Assembly (NCBI GenBank): GCA_027486835.1
Contig: JAIXOJ010000191.1
Coordinates: 1-64,000, forward strand
Direction of reading: 5' to 3'
Source of the DNA: Chitinophagaceae bacterium
Lineage (GTDB): Bacteria; Bacteroidota; Bacteroidia; Chitinophagales; Chitinophagaceae
Length of the DNA stretch: 64,000 nt
The notes under the pieces are model-generated. The model did no database searches. It was not told where the DNA came from and saw only the letters and a list, made by a program, of their open reading frames with translations. Of the stretch, positions 54,137 through 62,977 are shown one piece after another. Position numbers and translations under genes: made by a program. Every line of letters starts with the position of its first letter. Positions within the stretch are counted from its first letter, which is position 1.

Positions 54137-54766
54137 TCATAAATCATTAAGCATTGAAGCGTTGTTGCTCATTTTCCGCCGCCATTCTTGCAAACCCAAA
54201 ATGGCCAATACAAAAAACACCACAAATTGCACACTGGACAAAACAAACCCTTTATAGAAATACAGTGGGCAAGAAATGGCGTTGGTAATGATCCACCATA
54301 TCCAGTTTTCTACCTTTTTCCTAGCCATCTGCCACATGCCCACATAGGCTGTGGCTGAAGCAATGGAATCGGCAAATGGCACAGTACTATTAGTATAAAA
54401 TCTAAGTACTCCATACAACAATGCCATAGCTACCAATAAAAAAACCCCGCATTGTATCCATTCTTGTCGGCTATTATAACTAATGGCCAAAGTGCTGCCC
54501 GACGATTTACGTTGCCATACATACCAACCATAAATACTCATGCCTGTATAATAGAAGTTTAAGCTGCCCTCCGCGTATAATTGCAAAGGTTTAAAGCAAA
54601 GCCATGTATAGAGTAATGTGCTCACGATACCTGTGGGATAAACCAGTATGTTTTCCTTACGGGAATATAATACGCTGATGATACCAAAACTGGCCGCTAC
54701 TGCCTCCTGCCAACTCGTATGCTGAAAGTCAGCAACGAGCTGTTGCATAAATGTTCCCAAAATCAC
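54137..54766 (-). CDS. pnuC: Nicotinamide riboside transporter PnuC
   Basis: 209 residues with about seven predicted membrane segments. PnuC marks are YSRKENILVYPTGIVSTLLY, NFYYTGMSIYGWYVWQRK and the closing WIWWIITNAISCPLYFYKGF. PnuC-type transporters move nicotinamide riboside by facilitated diffusion, and close relatives move thiamine. The NadR-like kinase downstream supports nicotinamide riboside. It is divergent from the osmC-like gene, with a -7 element (TATCTTTG on the minus strand, 54796-54789) 23 nt before the start. No TPP-type riboswitch is seen in the short leader. Confidence 0.9.
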   Translation of the reverse strand: MILGTFMQQLVADFQHTSWQEAVAASFGIISVLYSRKENILVYPTGIVSTLLYTWLCFKPLQLYAEGSLNFYYTGMSIYGWYVWQRKSSGSTLAISYNSRQEWIQCGVFLLVAMALLYGVLRFYTNSTVPFADSIASATAYVGMWQMARKKVENWIWWIITNAISCPLYFYKGFVLSSVQFVVFFVLAILGLQEWRRKMSNNASMLNDL

Positions 54767-54788
54767 AATAACAATTTGATGAATTATT

Positions 54789-54796
54789 CAAAGATA
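54789..54796 (-). promoter_or_regulatory. Likely -7 element of pnuC
   Basis: TATCTTTG on the minus strand matches TAnnTTTG. No TTG is found 19 bp further up, so the promoter is only half-supported. Confidence 0.4.
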
Positions 54797-54853
54797 AACG
54801 CCTAGTGTTGTTTACTTTGCGGCCTCATTATTTCATCTTAAAAAAAATAAAAA

Positions 54854-55264
54854 ATGATACGCAATGCAACTGCCGTTTGGAACGGTTCGGGTAAAGAAGG
54901 TAATGGACATTTAACTACCCAAAGCACTACCTTAAACCAAACCCAATATTCTTTCAATTCCCGTTTTGCGGATGGCGTGGGTACTAACCCAGAAGAGTTG
55001 GTGGCTGCCGCACACGCTGGTTGTTTTACCATGAAGTTGAGTTTTGTAATTGGTGCTGCAGGATTTACCCCTACCAGCATTGAAACCAAATGTGAAATTA
55101 CGCTTGACAATGGTGCTATTACCCTGTCTCACCTAATTGTGAAAGCCGTTATTCCTGGCATTAGCGAAGAAGTGTTTCAAGCTAGTGTAAAAGATGCTGA
55201 AGCAAACTGTCCTATCAGTAAATTGTATAACACTACCATTACTACCGAAGCTGTATTAGCATAA
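54854..55264 (+). CDS. osmC: OsmC-family peroxiredoxin
   Basis: 136 residues, the usual OsmC length. The two reactive cysteines are in HAGCFTM and ANCPISK. The rest fits the OsmC fold (NATAVWNGSGKEGNGHLTTQ, NPEELVAAAHAG). It reduces organic hydroperoxides using a thiol partner. A strong terminator follows at 55297-55330. Confidence 0.92.
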   Translation: MIRNATAVWNGSGKEGNGHLTTQSTTLNQTQYSFNSRFADGVGTNPEELVAAAHAGCFTMKLSFVIGAAGFTPTSIETKCEITLDNGAITLSHLIVKAVIPGISEEVFQASVKDAEANCPISKLYNTTITTEAVLA

Positions 55265-55296
55265 ACTTCCTTTTTTTCGTTTGTCGTCACAAGTAG

Positions 55297-55330
55297 GGGC
55301 AAGACCAATTTGGTTTTGCCCTTTTTTTTT
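55297..55330 (+). terminator. Rho-independent terminator after osmC
   Basis: GGGCAAGACC-AATT-TGGTTTTGCCC forms a stem of about ten pairs, followed by nine T residues. Confidence 0.9.
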
Positions 55331-55469
55331 ATGCTCTTTGAAACCACCTAACTCTTGCAATCATTTTTAATTTTAAAAAGATGGGGTATTTCAACATTTT
55401 TTTTGCGTTAGCGAAAGTTGAGGTGCCTCATTTGGTTTTAATATCAGTCCCCAAATGTGTTGCATTAGT

Positions 55470-56070
55470 GGTTCTGCGCACGAAGGATGGCTTCCACCGT
55501 TTTGCAGATGCGGTTCTACGGACGTAGAATGGCATCCGCAGTATTGCAGGTGCGGTTCTACACACGTAGAATGGCATCCGCAGTTTTGCAAGTGCGGTTC
55601 TACGGACGTAGAATGGCATCCGCAGTTTTGCAAGTGCGGTTCTACGGACGTAGAATGGCATCCGCAGTTTTGCAAGTACGATTCTACGTCCGTAGAATGG
55701 CATCCGCAGTTTTGCAAGTACGGTTCTACGTGCGTAGAATAGCATCCGCAGTTTTGCAGATGCGGTTCTACGCACGTAGAATAGCATCCGCAGTTTTACA
55801 GGTGCGGTTCTACGGACGTAGAATGGCATCCGCAGTTTTGCAAGTGCAGTTCTACGGACGTAGAATGGCATCCGCAGTTTTGCAAGTGCGGTTCTACACA
55901 CGTAGAATGACATCCGCGGTTTTGCAAGTGCGGTTCTACGTGCGTAGAAATTACATCCGCAGTTTTGCAGATACGGTTCTACGAGCGTAGAATGGCCTCA
56001 GCAGTTTTGCAAGTGCTGTTCTACGTCCAGAAACAGCCACTTGCAGTATTACAGATGCGGTTCTACGTTT
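55470..56070. repeat. Tandem array 7: about fourteen 42-bp units with two alternating hairpins
   Basis: The anchor GGTTCT recurs every 42 bp (55470, 55512, 55554, 55596, 55638 and on to about 56059, with one 1-bp slip near 55950). Each unit carries TTCTACG-NN-CGTAGAA, where only the central dinucleotide varies freely (GA, TC, TG, CA, AG), and a second stem CCGCA...TGCGG. This is the longest of the arrays. It fills the gap between osmC and the papain-like protease gene. The open frames across it are driven by the 42-bp period. No other gene is seen between 55331 and 56251. Confidence 0.95.
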
Positions 56071-56198
56071 TATTTGACTGCTTAAAAGCTTCTCGAGTCA
56101 ATTATTTGGACTTAAAGCAGTATTAATCGTGCATTCTGGGTAGTTCGATAAGTAAAAGATTGGCAACTAATAACCAATTAGGTGCTGGGAATAGCCAT

Positions 56199-56206
56199 TA
56201 TTTTTG
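56199..56206 (+). promoter_or_regulatory. Likely -7 element of the papain-like protease gene
   Basis: TATTTTTG matches TAnnTTTG, with an imperfect TTA 18 bp upstream (56178-56180) in place of the -33 TTG. The start codon is 46 nt downstream. Confidence 0.4.
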
Positions 56207-56251
56207 AAGCCTAACTATAGGAATATTATTTACAAATAAAAAGAGTAGTAT

Positions 56252-57862
56252 ATGCCAATAAGAATGGTAGATGATCCAGAAGATCAGGAAGATAATAGTG
56301 ACGATTATACGGGTGGCGGCGGCAATGGTGGTGGTGGCTTCGGGTTTAACAATGGAAGCGGCGGTGGGGGTGGTTTCCAATTTATCTGGTTCATCCTTGG
56401 GTTGTTGTTTCGTTATCCCGTGCTATTGCTGGTGGTACTGGGTTTTGTAGGCATTAGCTATTTCAAAGGTGGTTGCACTAGTGGAGGGGGCAGAAACAAC
56501 AGTCGCTCCCATCAATCATCCGAACTAGCAACGGGGGGTGTATTAGATGCCAAGCAATTTGAAAAAGCACCCGTTTATGAAGGGTTAGACCCCAGCAAAA
56601 CCGACCTTCCAGAATATGTGTCCTTACTCAAGTTTGCACCAGAGCGCAGAAATCAAGGTCAGCAAGGAAGTTGTGTGGCATGGAGTAGTGCTTATGCCGC
56701 AAGAACCGTTTTGGAAGCGGCAGCAACTGGAGAAAATCCCAATCAACTGGCTTTTAGTCCTTCCTTTTTATACAACCAAATTAAACTGGACGGCTGCCAA
56801 GGGAGCTACATCATCAGAGCCATGGAAACCATGAGCAGGGTGGGGGCGGTGCCATTTAATGAATTTCCTTATGACGATCAAGACTGCGAACGCCAACCAA
56901 ATGGGCAATTGCTGCAAGAGGCATCCTCTTTTCGTATGCTGGGTTACAATCGCTTGACTAGTACAGAAAGCACCCGTGGTATTGACATCCATGCCATTAA
57001 AGAACACTTGTCCAAAGATGTTCCCGTGGTGATAGGCATGATGGTAGGAGGCAGTTTTATGCACGATATGCTTGGGGAAAGTATTTGGCATCCTACGGAA
57101 GATGATTATTCCAAAATGGGTTTTGGGGGTCATGCCCTTTGTGTAATAGGCTACGACGACCGGAAAGAAGGGGGTGCTTTTCAAATCATGAACAGTTGGG
57201 GCAAAGAGTGGGGGCAGGATGGTATTGCGTGGGTGAGATACAAAGATTTTAAACATTTTGTGCAGGAGGCTTATGGCATCAATCCCTTACCCAAAAAAGG
57301 TGCGGCGGCAGTGGAGCAATTGGCCTGTAGCATCGGATTGGTGAATGCAAAAACCAAAGCATATATCCCCCTTCAACTCACCCAAGATAATCTTTTCAAA
57401 ACCATTGAACCCATTGCCAAAGGCACCACTTTTAAAATGGAAGTGAAAAATAATACCGCTTGCTATGTATATGTATTGGGCAAAGAAACCGACGGCAGTA
57501 GCTACGTATTATTCCCTTACCCCAGAAAAGACGACCCGAGCAAAACAAGGTTTTCCCCTTATTGTGGTATTACCGGTTATCGGTTATTTCCAAGGGGCAT
57601 GAGCATGCAGGCGGACGAAGTGGGGGAAAAAGATGAAGTGGCTATTATTACTACCCTGAAACCCTTGTCCATTTTTGAACTGAACGAAACCGTAAACCAA
57701 TTCAAAAGCAAGGGATTTGCCAATGCGGTCAATAAAGCCGTAAAGCACCAGTTGGCAGGTAAAGTAAATTTTTCCAACGGTTCAAATGGTACCATCAGCT
57801 TTGAAACAGACAGTGGCAGTGTGGATGCCGTAGTTTGTATGGTGGCAATTGATAAAAAGTGA
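56252..57862 (+). CDS. Membrane-anchored papain-like (C1) cysteine protease
   Basis: 536 residues. An acidic, glycine-rich N-terminus (DDPEDQEDNSDDYTGGGG) precedes a membrane segment (about 46-75, FIWFILGLLFRYPVLLLVVLG). The C1 domain shows Cys in GQQGSCVAWSSAYA (about C140), His in GGHALCVIGYDD (about H293) and Asn in IMNSWGKEWG (about N313). The C-terminal third (NNTACYVYVLGKETDGSSYVLFPYP) resembles DUF4384, a domain often joined to caspase-like or papain-like peptidases. Its target is unknown. The N-terminus facing the cytoplasm or periplasm cannot be settled. It stands alone between array 7 and the M23 gene. Confidence 0.88.
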   Translation: MPIRMVDDPEDQEDNSDDYTGGGGNGGGGFGFNNGSGGGGGFQFIWFILGLLFRYPVLLLVVLGFVGISYFKGGCTSGGGRNNSRSHQSSELATGGVLDAKQFEKAPVYEGLDPSKTDLPEYVSLLKFAPERRNQGQQGSCVAWSSAYAARTVLEAAATGENPNQLAFSPSFLYNQIKLDGCQGSYIIRAMETMSRVGAVPFNEFPYDDQDCERQPNGQLLQEASSFRMLGYNRLTSTESTRGIDIHAIKEHLSKDVPVVIGMMVGGSFMHDMLGESIWHPTEDDYSKMGFGGHALCVIGYDDRKEGGAFQIMNSWGKEWGQDGIAWVRYKDFKHFVQEAYGINPLPKKGAAAVEQLACSIGLVNAKTKAYIPLQLTQDNLFKTIEPIAKGTTFKMEVKNNTACYVYVLGKETDGSSYVLFPYPRKDDPSKTRFSPYCGITGYRLFPRGMSMQADEVGEKDEVAIITTLKPLSIFELNETVNQFKSKGFANAVNKAVKHQLAGKVNFSNGSNGTISFETDSGSVDAVVCMVAIDKK

Positions 57863-57913
57863 TGCCCAGATAAATGAACTATATCTAAAATAGGAAAGAA
57901 GCGGGCATCAATT

Positions 57914-57938
57914 TCCCGAAAGGTTTCAACTTTCGGGA
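57914..57938. terminator. Hairpin after the papain-like protease gene
   Basis: TCCCGAAAG-GTTTCAA-CTTTCGGGA is a 9-bp perfect stem followed by TGTTTAAA. The T tract is weak. Confidence 0.55.
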
Positions 57939-58006
57939 TGTTTAAATAGGGGTATCTCCAACTGCATTTATTTATCCCATTTTTTTAATGTAACCAATAG
58001 ATTGTA

Positions 58007-58528
58007 ATGAAGCCTTTTTTTAGAAATCTTGGCAAAGCAATAATAATTGTAGTTGTTATTGGCTTCCTGCTACCCCAAGGCTATCGGATGCCAGTGGATA
58101 AAGCCCCTATGAATAGCTATGAACAAAATTCTTATTGGTACTACCCGTGGGGAAAATCAATTACACACAAGGGGGTGGATATTTTTGCTAAAAAAGGCAC
58201 CAAAGTGTGTGCTGCTACTAGTGGAATAGTATTGTTTCAAGGGGAAATCAATAGAGGGGGCAAGGTGGTTCTGGTGCTTGGGCCTAAATGGCGTTTACAT
58301 TATTACGCACATTTAGAAAGTATCCATACTAAAACATGCGCTATGGTATCCCGACAAACAGAAATTGGAAGGGTCGGTAATACGGGTAATGCAAAAGGAA
58401 AACCGCCGCATTTGCACTACGCTATTTTGACACTCTTCCCTTACATCTGGCGAATAGATAATAGTGTACAGGGCTGGAAAAAAATGTTTTATCTGAATCC
58501 CATTGAGTTTCTAAATTCTACATATTAG
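58007..58528 (+). CDS. M23 (LytM-type) metallopeptidase
   Basis: 173 residues with an N-terminal membrane or signal segment (AIIIVVVIGFLLPQGYRM). The zinc site is visible as H50-x3-D54 in THKGVDIF and the second His in HLHYAI (about residue 137), with HYAHL between. Such enzymes cut peptide cross-links in peptidoglycan. It is short but complete. A possible role in cell separation or wall remodelling cannot be refined. Confidence 0.88.
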   Translation: MKPFFRNLGKAIIIVVVIGFLLPQGYRMPVDKAPMNSYEQNSYWYYPWGKSITHKGVDIFAKKGTKVCAATSGIVLFQGEINRGGKVVLVLGPKWRLHYYAHLESIHTKTCAMVSRQTEIGRVGNTGNAKGKPPHLHYAILTLFPYIWRIDNSVQGWKKMFYLNPIEFLNSTY

Positions 58529-58837
58529 AATCACTATTGGTAAAAGAGAAAAGCCATGTAAAGAATATGGTATCTAACTAAGCTTTGATGGAAAGTTTCT
58601 TGGTGTTGCATTGTTTGAAGGGGCTAGCCATCCATTGCAATAACAAAATGATGGGATATCTAGATTTTTCTATCATCATGTATAATATCCTACTATCATT
58701 CAATAAACTAGACCACCAACTGTGGATAATTTGGCCTCATTTTTTTTACAACGTAGCCACAATCAAACTTTTCAAGAGATGTAAACGTTTAGTTTTACGC
58801 TTTTAGTACATCTTTTAATTATTTACACCTATTTAAT
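58529..58837. other. 309-bp gap before mqnD
   Basis: A 73-codon frame (58585-58806) exists, but its composition is unlike a soluble or membrane protein of the region and no ribosome-binding site is seen. I find no other feature. Confidence 0.5.
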
Positions 58838-59689
58838 ATGCAAGTGACAATTGGTTTTTCGCCTTGTCCAAATGATACTTTCATTTTCGATGCCCTCGTA
58901 AACAAGAAAATTGACACCAAAGGAATTGATTTTAAAGTGTATATGGCCGATGTTCAAGCATTGAACGTGTGGGCAAAACAAGGTAAACTAGATTTTAGTA
59001 AAATAAGCTACGGTGTATTACCACTGATATTGCAACAATACCGCGTACTTACCAGTGGGGGGGCCTTAGGGAAAGGTGTAGGGCCTTTGCTGATTAGTAA
59101 AGCGCCACCTACTCCAGATTTAGATTTGGAATCGGCTGTTAACCAAGCTTTCGTAGCTATTCCTGGCAAAGACACTACGGCTCATTTGTTGTTTTCTTTA
59201 GCATTTCCTAAAGCAGTAAACAAAGAGTTTATGTTGTTTCACCATATTGAATCGGCGGTACTTTCTAATGAGGTAGATGCTGGTGTTATTATTCATGAGA
59301 ATAGATTTACGTACCAGAACAAGGGATTGGTAAAATGGATGGATCTTGGTGAATATTGGGAACAACAACTCCATGTACCTATCCCACTTGGTGGCATAGT
59401 TGCGCATAATAGAATAAGCACCGAATTGGCACAGACCGTAAATAGTTTAATAAAAGATAGTCTAGTATATGCACTAGATCAATATACCAAACTGCCCGAT
59501 TATGTTATTGCTAATTCCCAAGAATTGAGCGATGAAGTAATGCGTAAACACATTGACTTGTACGTGAATAATTACACCATTTGCTTAGGAACGGATGGCA
59601 AAAAAGCAGTGATGCAACTACTAAAAGTGTACGGGGACATCAACCATTCTACATCTGATTTTGGAGAGGAGATTTTTATTGGTATTTAA
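58838..59689 (+). CDS. mqnD: 1,4-dihydroxy-6-naphthoate synthase MqnD
   Basis: 283 residues. The opening IGFSPCPNDTFIFDALV is diagnostic of MqnD. FSKISYGVLPLILQQY and DAGVIIHENRFTY follow. It converts cyclic dehypoxanthine futalosine to 1,4-dihydroxy-6-naphthoate in the futalosine route to menaquinone. The stop codon shares TTAA (59686-59689) with the stop of the convergent transglutaminase-like gene, so the two coding ends overlap by 4 bp. Confidence 0.95.
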   Translation: MQVTIGFSPCPNDTFIFDALVNKKIDTKGIDFKVYMADVQALNVWAKQGKLDFSKISYGVLPLILQQYRVLTSGGALGKGVGPLLISKAPPTPDLDLESAVNQAFVAIPGKDTTAHLLFSLAFPKAVNKEFMLFHHIESAVLSNEVDAGVIIHENRFTYQNKGLVKWMDLGEYWEQQLHVPIPLGGIVAHNRISTELAQTVNSLIKDSLVYALDQYTKLPDYVIANSQELSDEVMRKHIDLYVNNYTICLGTDGKKAVMQLLKVYGDINHSTSDFGEEIFIGI

Positions 59690-60939
59690 TGCTTTTTGGT
59701 TTTCCTGTACCGATGCAGGATTTCACAGATCCCCCACATACTGATGAGTGCGAGCAAACCCCAACTAGCGACTAGCCGAATAAATATTTTGCTCCATTGA
59801 TTTTGGGAAGTGGAACTGTATAAACTATAATTTCTATCAAACCCATAAAAGTCGATTAGGGCATGAACCAATGAGGTGGAAGGGACAGACGAGTTGGGTA
59901 GTGCAAAAAGAAAGTGTGCGTTGCTTCTATTATAATAATAGTGAAAGCGGTTAACGCTATCATAAGCAATGGACTCCATTTCCCCTTTTGAATAACGGTA
60001 AGCCCATTTTCCTGTAGTGCTTTTCTGCTGAACAAGCTGCTTAATGTCCACTATATTCAAATAACGCCCTTGGCTATCGTGTGGCAAATAAATATTATTG
60101 ACCCCATCTAATAACACCCATTGTTGTGCATCCCGCAAATAAATTTCATTCATAAAATGTGCGCCATACTGCCAAGTATCAATACTTCCAGTATAGCCAA
60201 TTCGTCTGTTGGCAAGCCCGCCTACAGAAGCCAGAAACGAAATAATGCTGGTATAATTTCCACAAACCAATTCTCCACGACAAGCTAGCGCAGAATCTAG
60301 CTGTTGCACTGCCGGTAGTAAGTTAAGTGCTGCAAATGGGTATCCTTTGGGATTATTACAAAGACTAGCTGCAAAAAGGCAGAGTTCCATCACCCTTGCA
60401 CTGTCAGTAGTTGCTTCATAAAAATGCGTTTTGGAATGTAAAAGGGTTGTTGCTTTGTTTATTTCCGCTTTAGATAGTATGGAAGTGCCCGTTTGATAAT
60501 CTGCCAAATGACCCACTCTGATATTCGGGCCGGGTAAATTACAGTAGGTAAATTCATTTACAACCTTGCCATCCATTTCATCATGATCGATGATAATCGT
60601 GATGCGTTTTTTGCCTTTCAACTCATAAGTATGAATACCTTTTTGCAATGGAATCTTTATGCTTTTTTGGTTAATAACCATTAATTGGTGTGTAGAGACG
60701 GCATTGCTGTCCACCAATAATTGAAAAGTGTCTGTAATTGGGAGCGATAACTGTAACTCCACTTCATTTGCATTAAAATGAAGCTCTTGAAGATAGCAGG
60801 TGCTATCTGTTACATAGAGTTCGCTATAGGTTTTAAATGGATAGTACCTAAAACCTTCATTTCTGTGTGTAAGCACATAAACATTCGTTAACCCTAAGAT
60901 TAAAAGCACCAATAAAAAAATAACCCTAATCGTTTTCAA
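59686..60939 (-). CDS. Membrane-anchored transglutaminase-like protein
   Basis: 417 residues with an N-terminal membrane segment (VIFLLVLLILGLTNVYVL) and a C-terminal one (LVASWGLLALISMWGICEIL). The transglutaminase-core triad can be placed at C226 (GELVCGNYTS), H261 (YGAHFMNEIYL) and D278 (WVLLDGVNN). Family members are peptidases, amidases or crosslinkers. No substrate can be named. The body between the two anchors would lie outside the cytoplasm. It is convergent with mqnD. Confidence 0.8.
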   Translation of the reverse strand: MKTIRVIFLLVLLILGLTNVYVLTHRNEGFRYYPFKTYSELYVTDSTCYLQELHFNANEVELQLSLPITDTFQLLVDSNAVSTHQLMVINQKSIKIPLQKGIHTYELKGKKRITIIIDHDEMDGKVVNEFTYCNLPGPNIRVGHLADYQTGTSILSKAEINKATTLLHSKTHFYEATTDSARVMELCLFAASLCNNPKGYPFAALNLLPAVQQLDSALACRGELVCGNYTSIISFLASVGGLANRRIGYTGSIDTWQYGAHFMNEIYLRDAQQWVLLDGVNNIYLPHDSQGRYLNIVDIKQLVQQKSTTGKWAYRYSKGEMESIAYDSVNRFHYYYNRSNAHFLFALPNSSVPSTSLVHALIDFYGFDRNYSLYSSTSQNQWSKIFIRLVASWGLLALISMWGICEILHRYRKTKKH

Positions 60940-61035
60940 TTTAAAATGTATACGCTATAATGTAAATCGCAAACCAAGCGTTTATTCATAGCCGTTCAGA
61001 TAATCTAGCAGGTAATTCATTTCCCTTAAAATAAC

Positions 61036-61065
61036 AATCCCCGAAACCAACGAGTTTCGGGGATT
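61036..61065 (-). terminator. Terminator of the PKD/T9SS gene
   Basis: AATCCCCGAAAC and GTTTCGGGGATT form a 12-bp perfect stem. On the minus strand it is followed by GTTATTTTAAG, giving a usable T tract about 45 bp past the stop. Confidence 0.85.
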
Positions 61066-61108
61066 ATCTTATTTTATCAATGCGCCCAAGGGCAATGGTT
61101 TGTACTTT

Positions 61109-62977
61109 TTATTCTGTTACAACAAAGTTGGTGGAAGCCAATAATTCGTTGGAGTTATTTGCCAAACACTTAATAAAGTAAGCTCCAGATTTTAAAGCAT
61201 TAGATGGTAATGAAAGTGCATTGCTACCAGCTATTACAGTATGGCTATAACGACCTACTACCTGACCATTTATATTCAACACTTCAAGGGTAATGGATTG
61301 ATTTTCTAATGATTGAACCAACACTTTCACCACTCCACGGCCTACAACAGGATTGGGATAAACCAATATGCTGTTTTTGTCTATGGCCAAACTGTTTATT
61401 TGAACCACGGGAGAGTAACTGATTTTACCATCAGCCTCAATTGCCTTAATTCGATAAAACACTTTACCTGAGGTTAATCTATCCGCATCTGTAAACTGAT
61501 ATTTAGCGGTGCGGTTTGCGGGTAAGCTGCCTATGCTAGAAAAATGGACACCATCTGTACTGCGTTCAATAGAAAAGTTATTAGCAGTTGCGTTTAAGCT
61601 AGTACTCCATTGCAACAAAGCCAATCCGTTGGTGCGTTTTGCATTAAACGATATAAAATCTACTGCAAGAGGATTCGCAATTTTTATTTGGATAACAATA
61701 GTGTCCGAACCAAACGTGTTATAGCTGATTAGTTTTACTTTAAAAGTTCCAGCTTTTTTGTACACATGATTGGGGCTTTTCAAACTACTTGTAGTTGTAG
61801 AATCGCCAAAGTCCCATAAATAAGTAACGCCTTTGGTAGATTGGTTGTTAAACTTAACGGTATCCCCAATTTTAGGTGCTATTGGGCTATAAGCAAAGAA
61901 GGATAATGGTTTACCACTCACGGTAATTACCACCTTCTGGGTATCTGACACGGTGCCATTATAAGCTATTAAGCTAACGGTGTAAACTCCTGGATTGTAG
62001 AAAATGTGGATGGGGTTAATTTCAGTAGTTGTTCCAGTGCCATCACCAAAGTTCCATAGGTAGCTTGTGCTAGCGGTACTGAAATTGTAGAAAGTAACCG
62101 TATCACCAGGATTGGGTTGAAATGGAGTATAGTAAAATACTGCATTGGGGGGGAATGTTTTCTTAATGTCAAGGTATTTTACACTTTGTGTAACATACGA
62201 AAAGCCATTGTAGGTTTGGGTTACATAAAGAACAGGGTAGCCTTTTGTGGTGTCTAACCATTTTAACTCTCTGTAGCGTGTGTACACTCTAGGAATATTA
62301 AATCCAGTAACGCCAAAAGTATCTTGTTGCATCACCTCGCTTACTACACGAAGGCAGTTATTGAAAGTACCGTAAGGGGTGATTAATTTACCCCAGCCAT
62401 CTACTTTATTGGTACGTTTTAAAATCTCTTGGCTGTAAAATATAAATGGTACGATGGTGGTAAAACCAGCCGTTGAGGAAAAAGTATCCAAATATTTCAA
62501 AGGGAATTTGTAAATGGAATCTACGGTAGTAAATGTGTTCTTTAAATCCAACGAAGTACCTGAAGCACTTAATGTGTAACTGGATGCTTTCTGTAATAAA
62601 GCATCTGTGTTTTTAAGGTAAAAATCGTTTCTGTTGCTTACGGTAATTTGACCAAGTGCGTAATCCTGACCAGTTGCGGTAGAGACATTTACATTGTTGG
62701 TGTTGTAAATATATGGCCACTGTACAGCAGAGAAACCAACTTTAGTAGGGTTTCTAAATGCTAAAGCCTCTTGTGAAACGCCATTTATTGTGGCGAAATT
62801 CCAAGTGTAATTAGCGCCAGATTTTAAAAAATTAAAGGCGGTATCCAACTGCACCGAGGTTAGATAAGCAGTGTCGCCCATGTTAGCATAATTGCTCGCT
62901 TTGTAAATGGGCTGTGCCATGCCCACAAAGAACGTGAGCATCACAAAAAGGGTAGTAAAAATTTTGCGCATAATCAT
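61109..62977 (-). CDS. Secreted protein with two PKD domains and T9SS sorting domain
   Basis: 622 residues with a signal peptide (MIMRKIFTTLFVMLTFFVGMAQ; the second Met is an equal start). The N-terminal half (about 20-285) has no recognised domain. Two PKD domains follow, each with the pattern YLWNFGDGTGTTT or YLWDFGDSTTTSS. A fibronectin-III-like region (about 440-525, AKRTNGLALLQWST, FSIERSTDGVHF) leads to the T9SS type A domain (ILVYPNPVVGRGVVKV...LKSGAYFIKCLANN). It is probably a surface adhesin or scaffold. It has its own terminator and no operon partner. Confidence 0.88.
   Translation of the reverse strand: MIMRKIFTTLFVMLTFFVGMAQPIYKASNYANMGDTAYLTSVQLDTAFNFLKSGANYTWNFATINGVSQEALAFRNPTKVGFSAVQWPYIYNTNNVNVSTATGQDYALGQITVSNRNDFYLKNTDALLQKASSYTLSASGTSLDLKNTFTTVDSIYKFPLKYLDTFSSTAGFTTIVPFIFYSQEILKRTNKVDGWGKLITPYGTFNNCLRVVSEVMQQDTFGVTGFNIPRVYTRYRELKWLDTTKGYPVLYVTQTYNGFSYVTQSVKYLDIKKTFPPNAVFYYTPFQPNPGDTVTFYNFSTASTSYLWNFGDGTGTTTEINPIHIFYNPGVYTVSLIAYNGTVSDTQKVVITVSGKPLSFFAYSPIAPKIGDTVKFNNQSTKGVTYLWDFGDSTTTSSLKSPNHVYKKAGTFKVKLISYNTFGSDTIVIQIKIANPLAVDFISFNAKRTNGLALLQWSTSLNATANNFSIERSTDGVHFSSIGSLPANRTAKYQFTDADRLTSGKVFYRIKAIEADGKISYSPVVQINSLAIDKNSILVYPNPVVGRGVVKVLVQSLENQSITLEVLNINGQVVGRYSHTVIAGSNALSLPSNALKSGAYFIKCLANNSNELLASTNFVVTE

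Noticed and set aside
55428-55990. Several open frames on both strands with 14-residue repeats
   Set aside because: They come from the 42-bp array, whose period is a multiple of three. All frames that lack stops in one unit stay open. There are no start signals, and the 41-bp arrays of the same design cannot encode such repeats.
55470-56070. Possible CRISPR array
   Set aside because: Units are continuous, with no unique spacers between repeats. Variation is scattered through the unit, and no cas gene is nearby. The same holds for the other six arrays.
58585-58806. 73-codon frame between the M23 gene and mqnD
   Set aside because: No ribosome-binding site, no recognisable pattern and an odd composition; considered chance.
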